Shown in pieces: positions 12,501-28,854 of a stretch of 64,000 bases of DNA. The first letter of the stretch is position 1, and each line of letters starts with the position of its first letter. Where the stretch lies: NCBI GenBank assembly GCA_023055355.1, contig JALJCS010000001.1:69419381-69483380 (forward strand), read 5' to 3'. The stretch comes from Agelaius tricolor (taxonomy: Eukaryota > Chordata > Aves > Passeriformes > Icteridae). The notes under the pieces are model-generated. The model was given only the letters and a program-made list of their open reading frames with translations. It did not search any database and was not told where the DNA came from. A program made the position numbers and the translations under genes.

Positions 12501-15148
12501 AAACTTTATCAACACACATTTTCATTGCATTATCTACTATCCAGATGCTTTTTTTAAAAGTAGAACATATAATAAATACGTGCACTTTCTTTTTTCCATC
12601 TACTTGGTTGTTAAATTCAGTTTTTCATCCAGCAAGGTGTCAAATACTATAAATAAGGCAGGACCTATCATTAGCAAGAGGCATTTAATAAAAGTAACTG
12701 CTAAACTGCTAAATCAAACCATACTTGTAAACACCCCAAGACAAATTACTACAGGACTGAAACACTCAAAGTATTAAGAGTGGTATATATAAGATGGTAT
12801 TATCAGTCCTAGCAGTATTCCTCATAGTGGCTGAATATTGCTACATCAAAATTACACAATGCTGAGCCCCTTTTTGTAAGTGTGTCATAATTAATATTTT
12901 CCTAAATTCATACTGAAACCTGGTAATGACCTCAGTCACTGTTTAGAGAAGACCAGGCAGTGACAACATCCATTTTAAGCAGTATTTCTTTTCACCCTGC
13001 TAAATAAAGCACAAAAGGCAACCACATCTTGTAAGCTACTGAGCATGTGACCTTGTATCAAATTTTAACAGAAATGACCTAACAAGCTCCTAAGAATTAA
13101 GGATGCATGATCCTGATGGAGTAAATATTTTTTAAGGGTAAGAGAACAACAGCAAGCCCTTAACATCAGACTGCTGAAAAACAGAAGTTCTCTATTTATT
13201 ATCAAAACAAACACAGGACAAGTGGCACAGAGACTAGGTATACTTTCTTTCAGATATACTTCATTTCTTTGTGAGACAGTCCTTAGTAAAAACACTTGGA
13301 AAGAGCATTTTCCACTGATTCTACAGATTGCTGCTACGAATTCACAATTTAAACCAAAATAGACTAAGCAAGGATTTTACTTGTCTGTCTGCCTCTTTTA
13401 GAGAGACACCAAAACAAGAAAACCTCAGTCACTAGTTTGGACTGATTTTAAAATTGAGAGGAATAACAACCATTTGATCTAGTAATCTTATGACATATTG
13501 GTTTGTTCTTCAACAATCTCAATTAATGCTGAAAGTATATAATAAACTTAAGTCAAAACTTATTTATAGTCTTCATCTCAACCCAATTCCCAAGTTACAT
13601 GTAATGGAACACCTATTAATGGAATTTGACACCAATTAAACAGGGATAAGAAAAGCTCTCCCTTTTGGTTCTCCCCTGCAAGAGCCAAAAGGAATCTGAT
13701 GCCTAATACCTACCAGTCAGGATTCATGTCAAGGAGCTGGCAAGAGTTACCAGCTCCTATCTAGCATGCCATATAATCAATTTGTTAGTGCATTTAATTT
13801 TAAATTAGAGCCTGCTTAATGAGCAGGTTGTTTGTTCAGTTTTAACAGCTTTACTCCACACAGCAAACATGGTACAGAGAGTTAAATTGCAAAGACTTGG
13901 CTAATTCTGTTACTTCAAAGCCCAAAAAAGTTTTTACTTCTCTTTCACTACAGGGGTCACAGCATGTATTCTCCTTTCCAACAGGCTTCAGGAAATGCAA
14001 GAGGGATGAACAGAGACTGGGGATGGCACAGAAGCACACAGAGCCTGGGACCTCAGGAGCTCCTGAGCAGTGCCAGGCTGGCAGACAGTGACTTCAGCAG
14101 CCCCCAGCCACCATGGGCCAAGCAGTGACACACAAGGACCCCAACCTGCAGGGTCTGAGCCACCTGGGCTTCATCACATGGTCAAACACAGCTGTTCTGG
14201 CAGAAGCTGTCTTTCCAGGTGGGAAAAATGGAACTCGGTGAGTACAGGTACCAGGTCAGAGGCCATGACATTCACCGTATTTTTTTCTTAGGGCACTTGT
14301 AACCACTGTTACAAGTCTAGCAGTCTGGCTGCTGTCAGCCACCCCTAACACTGGGAAAAATTCAAGAATTTTAACATAACAAAAGCTGTCACTTGTCTAG
14401 ACATCATATCCCTTTTCCAGTTACTACATTTTTAAAAATACAATAAACAATGAAATAGTAACTTTCATTTTCAAAAGATGAGGAAAGTAGTCTCTGGTTT
14501 GGTAGACGTGCCAGTGAAAAACTATTTTTTCTTATAGCCTTTGACTTACTTGTAACTACATATTTCTATGTCCTTCTGGAAATACACAAAGTGTATTTTT
14601 ATCAAAAGCAGACAAAACTATGATAAAAAACATCCAGAGCTATCTACTTGAGCTGAAGTATCTGTGTTGAAGGGCACAATCCATGCTGTGCCTTCATAAA
14701 CACTGATTTTTTTCAGACCCACAGGGACTTTAAGGAAAATCAAGTATTTAGATACACATAAGTTAAAATGAAAACTTGTGGGTTTCGGGGAGGGGTTTTG
14801 ACAAGAATTATTCAGTCTAAGTTTTACTGAGAGCTGATGATTCCCCTCTCAAAGGGGGCATACAAAGCTTGTGTCTGTCGACCATTTAAGAGTTTATGTT
14901 ATAAACACATAAGCATCATGGTTTCTCTGAAACTCTGAGCAAAACGAGTATCTTCATATAATTTTGAGGTAATCCTTAAAATATTAGATTCTAACAGTAC
15001 ACTGGAATAAGTTTTATAGTGTTATCAAACACTATATTAGAAACAGCCTCGATCAAATTGTTTTCCTATACTAGAGATTTATTTCATGTTCCAGTCTGAT
15101 AGGAGGAAAGCACCCTATAAAAAAGAAAATTATATTATCATAATATTG

Positions 15149-15183
15149 TATAGTAAAGTATAGTAAAGTATAGTATAGTATAG
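15149..15183. repeat. TATAG/TATAGTAAAG simple repeat
   Basis: Three copies of a TATAGTAAAG-type unit pass into TATAG pentamers. It is short, in intron 3, and probably polymorphic. Confidence 0.85.
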
Positions 15184-16777
15184 GGGGCTATGTTCTCTAC
15201 AAGCCAACTAGCTGCTTTAGTCTGAATTATAAACAGGAAGCAGTAACACAAGCATCTTCTAAAAAAAAAAAATCACAAGCTTTTTGTTCAATAAATATAT
15301 TTTAGAAGTTCTTTTTGCCTGCTTGTATAGCCTTATTCTTCAGTTCTCTGCAAGGGTTAACAATGATTTATGACCTATCCAATAGCTTACTCTAGAACAC
15401 TTGACTCCTACTCCTCTGAAATTGGTTTTATTTTAAAGCATCTCTACAAAGCTTATGGGGAAATAGCATAAGATGTCATCTGGATTGTACAGTCCTTTGA
15501 AAAAGGCTAATTTGAAGTGTTATACAATAAGATCTACATGATTAAAAACTAAGTTACAAGAAGTAACCATTAGTTTATAACTGCTCAAAAACACACTGGC
15601 CCCCACCATAAGATACTTCAAAAAATAAATATCGGATGCAGTCAGTAATCTAATCCATTACCAGAAAGCAGTGACGACCACTTGTTATATTGAATAAAAA
15701 ATAGCTTTTAAGGCATTGAAGATTTTTCAAGAGAAGTGAAGATATTATCATTAATCTCGCTGTTCTATCATGGGTGAATAATGAGTATTAAAATTACCCT
15801 TCTATTTTCATACTGAGTTCTACTACCCCATGCTCTATCAAATACTCTTAATATGAGGATGTATAATGGTCTCAAAGCAGCATCTTATTGGAGACTGTGG
15901 GCTTTTCCCACCTTTCCCTTTTAAGCCTTTTGGTTTACACTTTAGTTAAGAGAGCACCAACAGCAAGCTGTCCAAGAACAATTCACCATCTAAGCAGTGC
16001 AATGTGTGTCAGCCAGCCTGATACAAATGCATGCATCTCCCAGTTGCACCTGAATTTCTTAGTTTAGGAGTGTACTACAGAAAAAAACCCAAACCTGCTA
16101 GGGAAACAACTCTAGTACATGTACAGGAGATGGCTAATTGACATCTTCCCCATCACCAGAAGCCAAAGCTCCATCAGCTGCTGTAGACAGCAATAAAACA
16201 CAGCTCACCTGGCAGCTGGGAGGGACAGGGTAAGAGGAGCAATTACATGAATGCTATAAAATGTAGAAAACTAAAAGGCTGAAGTTTGAGAGAGAAAAAT
16301 CCATGTATTTTGCTTTTAGTAAACCTGAAAAATGGTAAATACAATAGATCCTAAAAATTGACACTTTAACAAACCTCAATACAAAGGAACAAAAATTACA
16401 CTTCTAGCATGTCTTACTCCTTTCATATTGCATCTAAAACACACAAGTGTCGTTGGCCATGTATGCAGCTGAGTACCAAAATAAAGAATTCTCTTTGGAA
16501 TAGTATAGAGTATTTTTCAAATCTCTCTTTTCATGGTTTAAGTATTTTGAACCTTGCATTGAGACCAAAGAACAAAGATTTTATCTGGCTTAACTAATAC
16601 TTCTGATTAAAGCACACTTTTAATAAGACAACATCCAAATTAATTTTGTGCTTCTCCCCAACTCAACCTGCAGTTTAAATCTGACTTCCTATCACCAATT
16701 GCTTTCTTAATCAGTAGCACAAAGGCAAGTATGTATAGTTTCAAACAAATCACAGCCAGGAAGAAATGTGCACTTAC

Positions 16778-17216
16778 CAAGTGAACATAAGGCACAAAGT
16801 ATCCAAAAAGTGCAGCCGGAATCCCTAAAGCCCAGATTCGGTAGCTGAGAACTTTGAAAACGGAGAAATTGCAAATCTTTTTCGCAGGAGGTAATTTGAA
16901 TTTTCCCTTCTTTCCTCCCTCCTTGTCTTTGGTGTTGGGAACAAGAGGTTTGTACGTAAACCCAGCCAGGAAGAGAACAAACATAAGGATGCAGAGGACC
17001 CTCAAGGTGTTGAACAGGTCGACAGAGTCGATGAGGACCCTGAGGAGGAAGGGCAGTGACACTGTGAACAGGCTGCTGCCAGCAGTAACAATGCCATTCA
17101 CGAGTCCCAGGCGCTTCTTGAAGTAGTGCCCGAGGATGACCAGGGAGGGCTGGTAGGCAAAGGAGCAGCCACAGGCAAACACGATTCCATAGGTGAAATA
17201 CAGCGGTTCAATGGTG
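16778..17216 (-). CDS. SLC16A10: SLC16A10 coding exon 3: TM4-TM7 and central cytoplasmic loop
   Basis: This 439 bp exon encodes residues 170-316 and ends in phase 0 at TTG|GTAAGTG. It begins with the second base-pair of a split Ser codon followed by TIEPLYFTYG. Residues 201-216 (YFKKRLGLVNGIVTAG) are the second MCT family signature, at the start of TM5. TM4 is about 175-196, TM5 about 208-231, TM6 about 240-259 and TM7 about 296-316. Residues 263-287 form the large cytoplasmic loop joining the two six-helix bundles. Here it is short and very basic, with KDKEGGKKGKFK then PPAKK. The human loop, as I recall it, is about five residues longer and richer in Ser. TM7 ends in ALFGYFVPYVHL, strongly conserved in MCT8 and MCT10. 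Confidence 0.96.
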
Positions 17217-20490
<3,274 letters not shown>

Positions 20491-22039
20491 TCAGTTAATA
20501 CTTGTTTTCGCCTAGGATTTTATGTTGCTGAACTAAAGTTGGGTAACAATTGGGTAACTATTTTAAAAACATTTAATTACATCTTAAAATGTATTTACCT
20601 AACATGGTAAAAAAACCTAACAATTTACATAATCAACTAATTTAGATTTTATCAGCTCAAAGAATGCCATTAACTTTTTTGTAGCTATTACTCCTACTTT
20701 TTTTTTTTTCCATAAGACACAAAAACATTTCTCTAGTAACTAACCTAATATTCAAACTGATGCCTAGGTCATTAGAAATACCTTTGAGGATCCATATCCA
20801 TTCTGACATCAGTTAGTTCATTTCACTTAATGCTAGACCTTAATAACTTTAAACAGGTACATTTGCTGAAAAAAGAGTAATAATTTTTTAATTTCATTAC
20901 TACACGTAGATCATATTGAACATCAATAATGAGTAATCAATAGGCTTTTAGACTGCAATATGAACATTAGGAATATGATTTTACTTTAGACTAAACAAAC
21001 TTGAGTTAGTAAAACCTCTTTCATATATAATGGGAAAATTTCTCTACTTTTGATACTGCTTGAGTTTCACAGACATTGTGAAAACTGTACTTGGTTTATT
21101 CGATCATTCAGATTCAATTCAGGTGAGTCCACTACAGTTTCAGCCACAAGTGGTTTTTTTTAGCACAGCTAATAGTTACAACTAATATGTTTGATATATA
21201 TATATATAGAGTAACATATTGGAAATGTCCCCACCCATATGGGGGGGGAAAAAAAGGTCTAAACAGGAAGTGGAAAAAGCTGCTAATTCAAAATAAATTG
21301 GAAAAAATATTTTAGCTTCATTTCAAATTGTACAGAAGACAGGACAACTCTTTCAACCTGAAAGTTTTAAATTCATGTAACTGGAATTTTGTTTAGAATA
21401 TCTTTCCTAAAGATATAGTTAGAAAAACAATTGTGATTCAGTGATGAAGGCAAATAAAATTATCTGGAAAAGCATATAACCACAGGGCTAAATGAAGTAT
21501 ATTTGCAAGTAGGATCTACCACTACCAAGGCCTAGGAGATGAGTTGTTGAAGTGCCAATGAGCCCTACACATTGACTAAGACTTCATCATGCAAGGCACT
21601 AAAGACAGAAAAATAAATCAACAAGCAAAAACTTGTTTCTTCCAAGAGTTTACAATGTAAATCAAAGACAAGATAATAGACAGCTAGAGATAACCAGAAA
21701 TGAGTATAAGAAACAAAACCTTTATTTTAGGGCTAACAATGCTTTCAACAAACCATGGCCTACTGTCTGGGGAAAGGAGGGAGGGATGTGTGTTACTGGG
21801 ATTTTTTGATCATGTGATAAAATAGTTTCAAGGCACGACCTAAGGTTGAGGTACTTTTATGACCATTTCCTGTGTAGGACTCCCCCATACACAATAGCCC
21901 TGCCAGCCTTGCACCTCTGCAGCAAAAACTCAAGCTGTATGAAGGGACAGCACAAGAGACTAGGAAGAGCAAAGACCCCATGACATTGCCTGAACAGCAA
22001 AGACCAAGTTTATGAAAGGCCTAGTCCTTCCCTGCAGCT

Positions 22040-22490
22040 GAGAATGCTCAAGAGCACCTTGGGTGTGGCAGGACATAACTCCTCTGAGATGTGTCCCCTA
22101 TTACAGCCCCCTCGGCTCCGGATGGGACACAACATTATACAAACCACAGTTTGTAGGCAGGAGTCTAAGGGAGGGGATGCTCTCACACAGCCTGGAGACC
22201 AGCCAGTTACAAAGCTTCTAAGTCATCCAACTTCTACAAGACTCCTCGTCCTTCTACTTATCTTTCCCAGAGTGAGCATGGAGTTTCACTGTGCAAAGGA
22301 AACTGCAAACACCAGGGGACAGAATGTCCATTTCAGCCTGTCATCCTGCCAAATAAATGGTGCTTACACCACCATGAACAGTCCTCAGGACCTCTGCATG
22401 ATTTGTGGGGCATCACTAAGAATCAGAGTCCCCCTCCCGCAAGGCCAAGAGGCAGCTAAGCCTTGAGAAGCATCCATCACAAGTTTCACA
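22040..22490 (+). other. GC-richer unclassified segment, possibly an old LTR
   Basis: About 450 bp of GC-richer DNA in intron 1, open in one plus-strand frame for 140 codons. The translation resembles nothing I know and the composition looks like repeat DNA. AATAAA occurs near 22,353 (in CCAAATAAATGG), as expected of an LTR on the plus strand, but no other LTR landmark is clear. Confidence 0.25.
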
Positions 22491-25400
22491 GGGTATGAAG
22501 GTACCAAGAAATGGCTGAATCACCTGTCACCCTGCCTGTCCAGGTACAAAAAGATAAAAAGGCAACAGACATGAGACAAGCCCACCAGAGATGACTGGTT
22601 TTGAGAATCCAGTCTCACATGGACCCTATTAATGGAGACAAAACTGGCAAAGAAAGTGGACACCTGAAACTGAGCTTAAGTAGCTTGCATAAGTAACAGA
22701 CTAATTTACTTTAGAGCTACAGGCCGTGATTTTATTTCCATTCTACTTAGTGAAGACCAGGTTTATAGTGTTTTTTGATGGCCTATACAGCTAATAAAAT
22801 AATTTGAATATAAAAGGCCAAAGTGAAGACATTCAGCTCAAATTAAACTAACAACATGTTGATTTTGTCTCTTGCTTCCAGGTACTCATGAAAAAACTAT
22901 GCCTTTTTTATCACTTGATTCTCTCTTCTTCTTACAATAATGACAGGGCATAGCCTAAAAGAGAAAGTTTCCACTGGTTTTCAACACAACAGACAGTTAA
23001 GATAAATGATGATGCCTTATCTGAAGCATTTCAGAATGGAATGTTCATGTGGGAATAAGTCCCACTGCAGAAGGGGGAGACCACGCTATACCACTTATCT
23101 ACCTAATGAAAACTGGAGCCCTTCAAATTACTGCTTCAGGTTAGTAAGTTGCTCTCATTAATCTACAGAAATGTAGCTTAGAAACGTGGTTGGCATGTCT
23201 TGTATGAACAGCTTTATTATCTATTGAAAAGAATATTCTTGAAGTTAAACTTCACCTCTATACATAGATCAAGAAAATGTACTGCCTTCTTCCTTTGTGA
23301 AGAAACCTTGCACCAAAAATAAACAGAACAGTACATGAGTAAATCTTTATGCCTAATGCAAATAATTCTTGCTGTGATATCTTCATTCTATAAAGAAATT
23401 TTTGGCTTTTAAATATATTCAATAGATACAAGTAATTTTTTATCTCACTTTGTTTAAGTAAGTTTTCAAGCACCCTTATACTTTTTCATGCAGTATGAAA
23501 AATGTACATTGAATTGTCTTCCACATTTTTCAAACAGATATTACAACTGTCCTAAGTAATACAAAAAATTACAAGTGCAGCTTGCCAGAATACTGAGAGC
23601 TCTCTAGAGCAGTTATTACATATTAATTAAAGTATTTCTCCTCCAGGCTACTGGCTGCCTTCCTGGCACAAGCTGGCCATACTCCAGAGCTGCTAATTCA
23701 GATACTAATACAGCACCTAATTGCTACATATAACTGTATTCATATTCATACACAAAACATTTTGATTGCTATAGAAGAAAACCTATTTCTACTTTAAGGA
23801 CTTAAATATTCCTTAAGACACTGAAAGTTAAGAATTATCTCCTCAAAACATGTAATTTTTTGTACATTTAACAATTCCCACACTTCTTTCCACTTTCCAT
23901 CTTCTCTAGAAGATGGAAAAGTAGTCATCCTTAAGATAAAAGTATCAGACCAGAGAGCACCTGTACTGAAAAGTCTGTTTGTTCTGTGCCAGTGAAACAC
24001 ATAATGGATTACAAAACCTCAAAACTTTACTATAACTAGAATTATTCAAACATGAAAGTCACAGCTACATGTTCTTTCCTGATCAGTTCACTGAAAATCT
24101 GAACATATATACTGATATTTCTTTATTCATTTCCTCTGTTCAAAAGTCTACAGCAATGCAACTATACCATTTACTCCAAAAATATGCTGCTGTTCTACCA
24201 CAACTCTTTAAAAATTAAATAACTATTATTTTAAATAGTGTCTTTACTATAAATATAGTATCTAATATCTGAGCACTCTCAGAATTATTCCCACTGTCAC
24301 AGTTAGATTACACAATGCATATTTATCTGCCAAATTATAAACTAAGCTATTAAATATTTTAGTTCATTTTTTAGAGTTAAGCACTAGGATTTACAGGACA
24401 ACAAAAAAGAAAACATTATTATCATGTTCTATTGGAATGCTTTATCATGCACAAATTTAAATAAAGGCTACTTGTCCAAAACCTTCTTCTTTAAAACCAA
24501 ATTCTTCTAAGAATTACAATAAGGAACTTAGCAGTTTTATCCTCAAGTGCCTTACAAGTGGTTGGCTCAACACAGTAGTAACACCCTTCATTCTTTAACA
24601 AGCTTCAAGATGGTGGTTGTTTTTAATATTTTCCCTTAAGATTGTTCTGGTTGAGAAAGGCAATAAAATGCTGCTGTCTAGAAGACAAGCGATGTGAGGC
24701 AAGAAAAATAAAGACACTTAGTAACTTCTAAAAGCTCAATAAGCTTGAATAATATTTAGCTTTCACTAAGTTATTAGTTACAATTTATGCAAGCATAAGG
24801 AAGCCTGTATGTACTCTCCCAGCCTCAAACCACTAACAGCTGAGAGACTTCATAAGCCTATTATTATTTGTTTTTCTTTATACATAAATTTGGACATTAC
24901 TTCTTTTTCCATTGCATTTTTCAATATTCTGGCAATTTCTCCTCCATGAACTGCCAAGCTTCCTTGGAACACTGGTGTATTTTCAGCTTTCACAACTTCT
25001 TACAGCAAAAAACTCCATAATTTAAATATGGAATGGGTAAAAGACCCATACTTCTATTATGGCCATTTACACAGATATTCTCTTCAGCAAAGCATAAGAT
25101 TAACTGCCATAAAAAGGCTTGTTATGAGAATAGTTTGGAAATTTGAGAGATCCTGTTCTGGAGGAAACAAAAGTGGTTACTGAAAGTTATTTATGGAAAT
25201 AATTTGCATGTCTCCAGCCAGTATTAATAATTCCTTGCCTGTTAAATCACATTTACATGGCATTTAATTTTAAAAACAACAAGATAATTACAAAGCTGTG
25301 TAGATCTAAGATTGATTTAGCCCAGAATCCTGTTTCTGACCACCAAAGTACTTGGACAAAGAGCTCTGGATAAAGGGCTGGCATGCTTCTTCCCTGGCTA

Positions 25401-26229
25401 CATCCTCCCAAGATCCAGCAATAAGCAGCTTAGGAACCGCCTAAGCAGAGTGCTGCATCTAACCATTCAACAAGAACATTCAGTTCCATCAATATTGTTT
25501 TGGCTTCTCTGCCTTTGTTGCAATCAGTTACAGATCATGCTCAGGGCACCAGCACCACATTAGAAATAACTCCCCTTGGCTTTGAACTTACTCATATTTA
25601 ATTCCTCCACTATAAGAAACAAGAATTAATCATCCCTGCTGAGTTTCCTCTTGAAACCCATGATTTTATGTGCCCTAATCAGATCTGTTCATACTAATTT
25701 CTTCTCCAAAGTGAAGCAACTTTTTGATTCAGTCTGTCTTTGTACAGAAGATGTACTTTGCCCCTTTATATTGAGTACATCCCACTGTTTCTGAGACCAG
25801 GTAGCCAGAATTGCATGCTTATTATGCAATGACTTATTTAATAAGTTTCTTTATCATCTTTTGTTCTTCTTTATCTTTTGTTCATCTCTATGTTCTAATT
25901 ATACTTCCTTTTTCTCCCTCTTTTTGTTCTTTATGTATTGCAGCTGCTTCAGAGTAAATATGTTTATAAAACTATCCATGACCTTATTTTCCTACAAATG
26001 CTAATGATGTCTGAAGGTGAAGACACATTTTTTTTATCACTTATTTGGATTACCTTTCTCCTCATGAGACACATACATAAACTGAATTTAATCTGCCATA
26101 TTAATCACTCAGCAGTAACAGAAGAACACAGCAAGTCTAGTGGTCAGCCGCCAACACACTGAGGACGCACTAGAGTTTGAATTTGTTCAGCATGCAGAAG
26201 ACACACAGCTAAAAAAAGAATCTAAACAG

Positions 26230-26590
26230 TGTCTTCAGGTATCTAACAGGTGATTATTACAAATATAAAGCTATCTTATTTTCATTCGTGTACAGCAATG
26301 GGACAAAAACCCAACTGAAACTGCAACAAAGGATATTCCAATTAGATGTCATGAAAATTTTCACCATAAAGTTAGTCAAACTTTAGCAAGCGTGACCCAA
26401 AAATGTAGTGAAATTCCTTTCTTGGGTGTATTTAAAACTCAACTGGACAACACTGAACAACTCAGATCTAACTGATCTAACTCAGAGGTTCAATGTATTT
26501 TAACTTGTCTGGCTTTGAGTGAAGGGTGTCAGACTAGATAACCAGAGTTATTCCATATAATTTATGGAACTGTACTGTTCTAAATTCCTG
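26230..26590 (+). mobile_element. Old CR1 LINE 3' fragment
   Basis: A diverged CR1 3' end on the plus strand. Marker segments in order are GGGACAAAAACCCAACTGAAA, AAAACTCAACTGGACAA, CTGAACAACTCAGATCTAA and GTCAGACTAGATAACCAGAG. The last is the usual CR1 tail before the terminal short repeat. Divergence is high, so it is an old insertion. Confidence 0.65.
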
Positions 26591-28595
26591 CTTCTTGAAA
26601 AACTGGATTCTGAAGATTGTGTTAAACATCAGCAGTTCTTCAGAAAAAAAAAAAAGTTTGGCAATATGAATTCCTTCAGGTAAAAAAAAATCTGAAAACC
26701 TAGTCATAAGATTAAAACTGGTTTCCCCCTAAAAATAGGAGGGAGTTGAGGGTATCCTTGAATTCTAAACCAAATAGATCCTAACAAGCAAATCATATGA
26801 GACTATTATTAGAGAGGCAAAATTCATTGCTTAGAACTACTGTATCTCCCTCCTATGATGCAATTTTTCCATCAGTATTGTTTTATTCTTGTTGCCTTGT
26901 GCCCAGAAGCACTGGGTTATCCTTTGCCTAAGGATATATTCTCTTTTATCCACTACTTTTTTCTCCAGGGAAAGCCAGCAATTTCCAAAAGAGGGAATTG
27001 CTCAGCAGATGTTAGTTACCTAACAGATCAACACAACCATTGGACCCAACAAGTACTCCAATATCCTCCCACATCCTCTGAGAGCCTCTGTAGGTCAGCC
27101 TCCTGGAAATTGCCACCCCATTTTTATCTAACCTATCACTACCCAAAGACAACATCAAATACCTTGTGCTACATGCTTTGCTTACACCTGCCTGTGAAAA
27201 TTGTTCAGAACCTGCTCACTAAATTCTCATGAATTGTGAGGAATTTCATTAGTTGTGGGTGCAAAAGGGAGAGCAACTGGTTTCCAACTGCTGCTCCTAT
27301 TACTGAATAATCCACAGATCCCAGAACAGTATGTCAGTGCAAAAGGAAAGCAGATGTTAAAATACATGTACAGACACACTTAGAATCCCTACTGTCAAAA
27401 AAGTCGACTGCTTCTTCTATCCAAAAGAGAACTGCTGATCCCATTAGAGAAAGTATGTGTTTAAGGACTAAAAATAAATTTATGACATAATGCTGCCACA
27501 GGAAGTATCCTATACTCTGAACTCAGGTTACATGACTACAGCTTTCAGTTTGCTTACTTACCCGTGTTTAGTTTGCAGATGTCTAAGCTAGGCTCTCCCT
27601 TAAAGCAATACTATCAAAAATTTTTTTTTGAGTTCTAAATTAAATGGAAATTCTGAAATACTTTGGTCAAAGATAATTTAGTGCAAGGAAGTACCAACTC
27701 TTTTGGACACCAAGGCTATCTTGCATATGCTTTGGAAATCAGAATGATCTGTAAAGGATCTAGTCAGATTTCCATAACACACTCAGAGATCATGGTCAAC
27801 ACATGAAGATTTATGAACCAGGAACTAATGGAAGTATCCAACAGGAATACAAGGCATTGGGGGGTTTCCCCCAACACTCTTCTTTTCTTGTCCCTGAGGA
27901 AAAAAACCTTTCATTGAATAACCTTATTCCTGAAAAATACTGGTTGTTACAATGCCTCTGAATCCAATAACTAAATATTAGTCACTGACTCCCTATAAAG
28001 AGACCTTTCAACAGACACCTTTTTTCCATATCACAAAGCATGAAAGCGCAACCTCTGCTTCCAGTAAACATGAGGTCATTACTATGCAGTTTGAATTAGT
28101 TTATTCTGAATGAAAGATTGAACTCCCAGATTTTACCAATAGCTGTAAGCTCTCCTGTGCTTTTGTATAGCATCTCTTCAGTGTATTGCCTCTTGACCAT
28201 CCAAAATGCTACTTCAGATTCATGTATGCCATGTTGAACTTAATGCAAGAAGCTGGAAGGAAACATAAACTTGCCAACGTGTTGTAACATTGCTGTACAA
28301 GCAAAGCAAGCTTGTAGGTGTAAGAAACAAAACCAAACATTCTGTCAAGTCAAAACATAGGCTTATTTCTTTCAAGGCTTTTTACACTATATTCTTTCAT
28401 ATGATGTGTGACAGATACACCAGCAAGTGCCAAAGAGTCACATATATCCCTATACAGTGAGCCTCCCTAAGCTTTATCAGAATTGAACTAGACTAATTTC
28501 ACCTTCTGTCTCCATAAGTAATGACAAGACAAAATCAGAATTTCTACTGAGATAACTCCTTGTGTGCATAAGCAGCAGGAAAACAGAACAGTGGG

Positions 28596-28613
28596 AAAAA
28601 AAAAAAAAAAAAA
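28596..28613 (+). repeat. Poly(A) tract, 18 A
   Basis: An uninterrupted run of 18 A on the plus strand in intron 1. No recognisable retroposon body lies directly 5' of it. Confidence 0.9.
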
Positions 28614-28788
28614 GAGTATTCATACACTGACAAAACATCCCACACTACTGCAACTAGCCAATTATTTAAGTACCTTCTGATTTACACTTGCTGTATTAAC
28701 ACAAGTTTAGGCAGAGTCTTGTAGATTTATTTTTTTCTTGTTTGCTTCCCCTTTAACAAAAGGGATAGTAATGGTGAATGCAAACCAA

Positions 28789-28854
28789 GTTCCATGGGAA
28801 CCTATCACAAAATCCCACCTACCATGGGAGGCTATCACAAAATTTTCTTCAAAC
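28789..28854. repeat. Imperfect short tandem duplication
   Basis: CCATGGGAACCTATCACAAAAT is followed about 30 bp later by CCATGGGAGGCTATCACAAAAT. Two copies with two mismatches over 22 bp, in intron 1. Confidence 0.8.

Larger units (their letters stand above)
2324..16777 (-). other. SLC16A10: Intron 3 of SLC16A10 (14.5 kb, phase 0)
   Basis: The donor is GTAAGTG, close to the ideal consensus, and the acceptor AAACAG. It contains a compound CA/TA microsatellite at 3.0-3.26 kb, a CR1 fragment at 4.6 kb, a CpG-bearing unclassified segment at about 5.95-6.29 kb, a G-quadruplex motif at 6.53 kb, a TATAG-type simple repeat at 15.15 kb and a GC-richer stretch at about 13.95-14.27 kb. The rest shows nothing that I can assign. 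Reading through the donor from exon 3 stays open for about 45 codons to a stop near 16,640. Confidence 0.9.

Noticed and set aside
13950..14275. GC-richer stretch in intron 3 considered as an exon or LTR
   Set aside because: No splice-bounded frame matches the transporter, which is already complete across exons 3 and 4, and no LTR landmarks were found.
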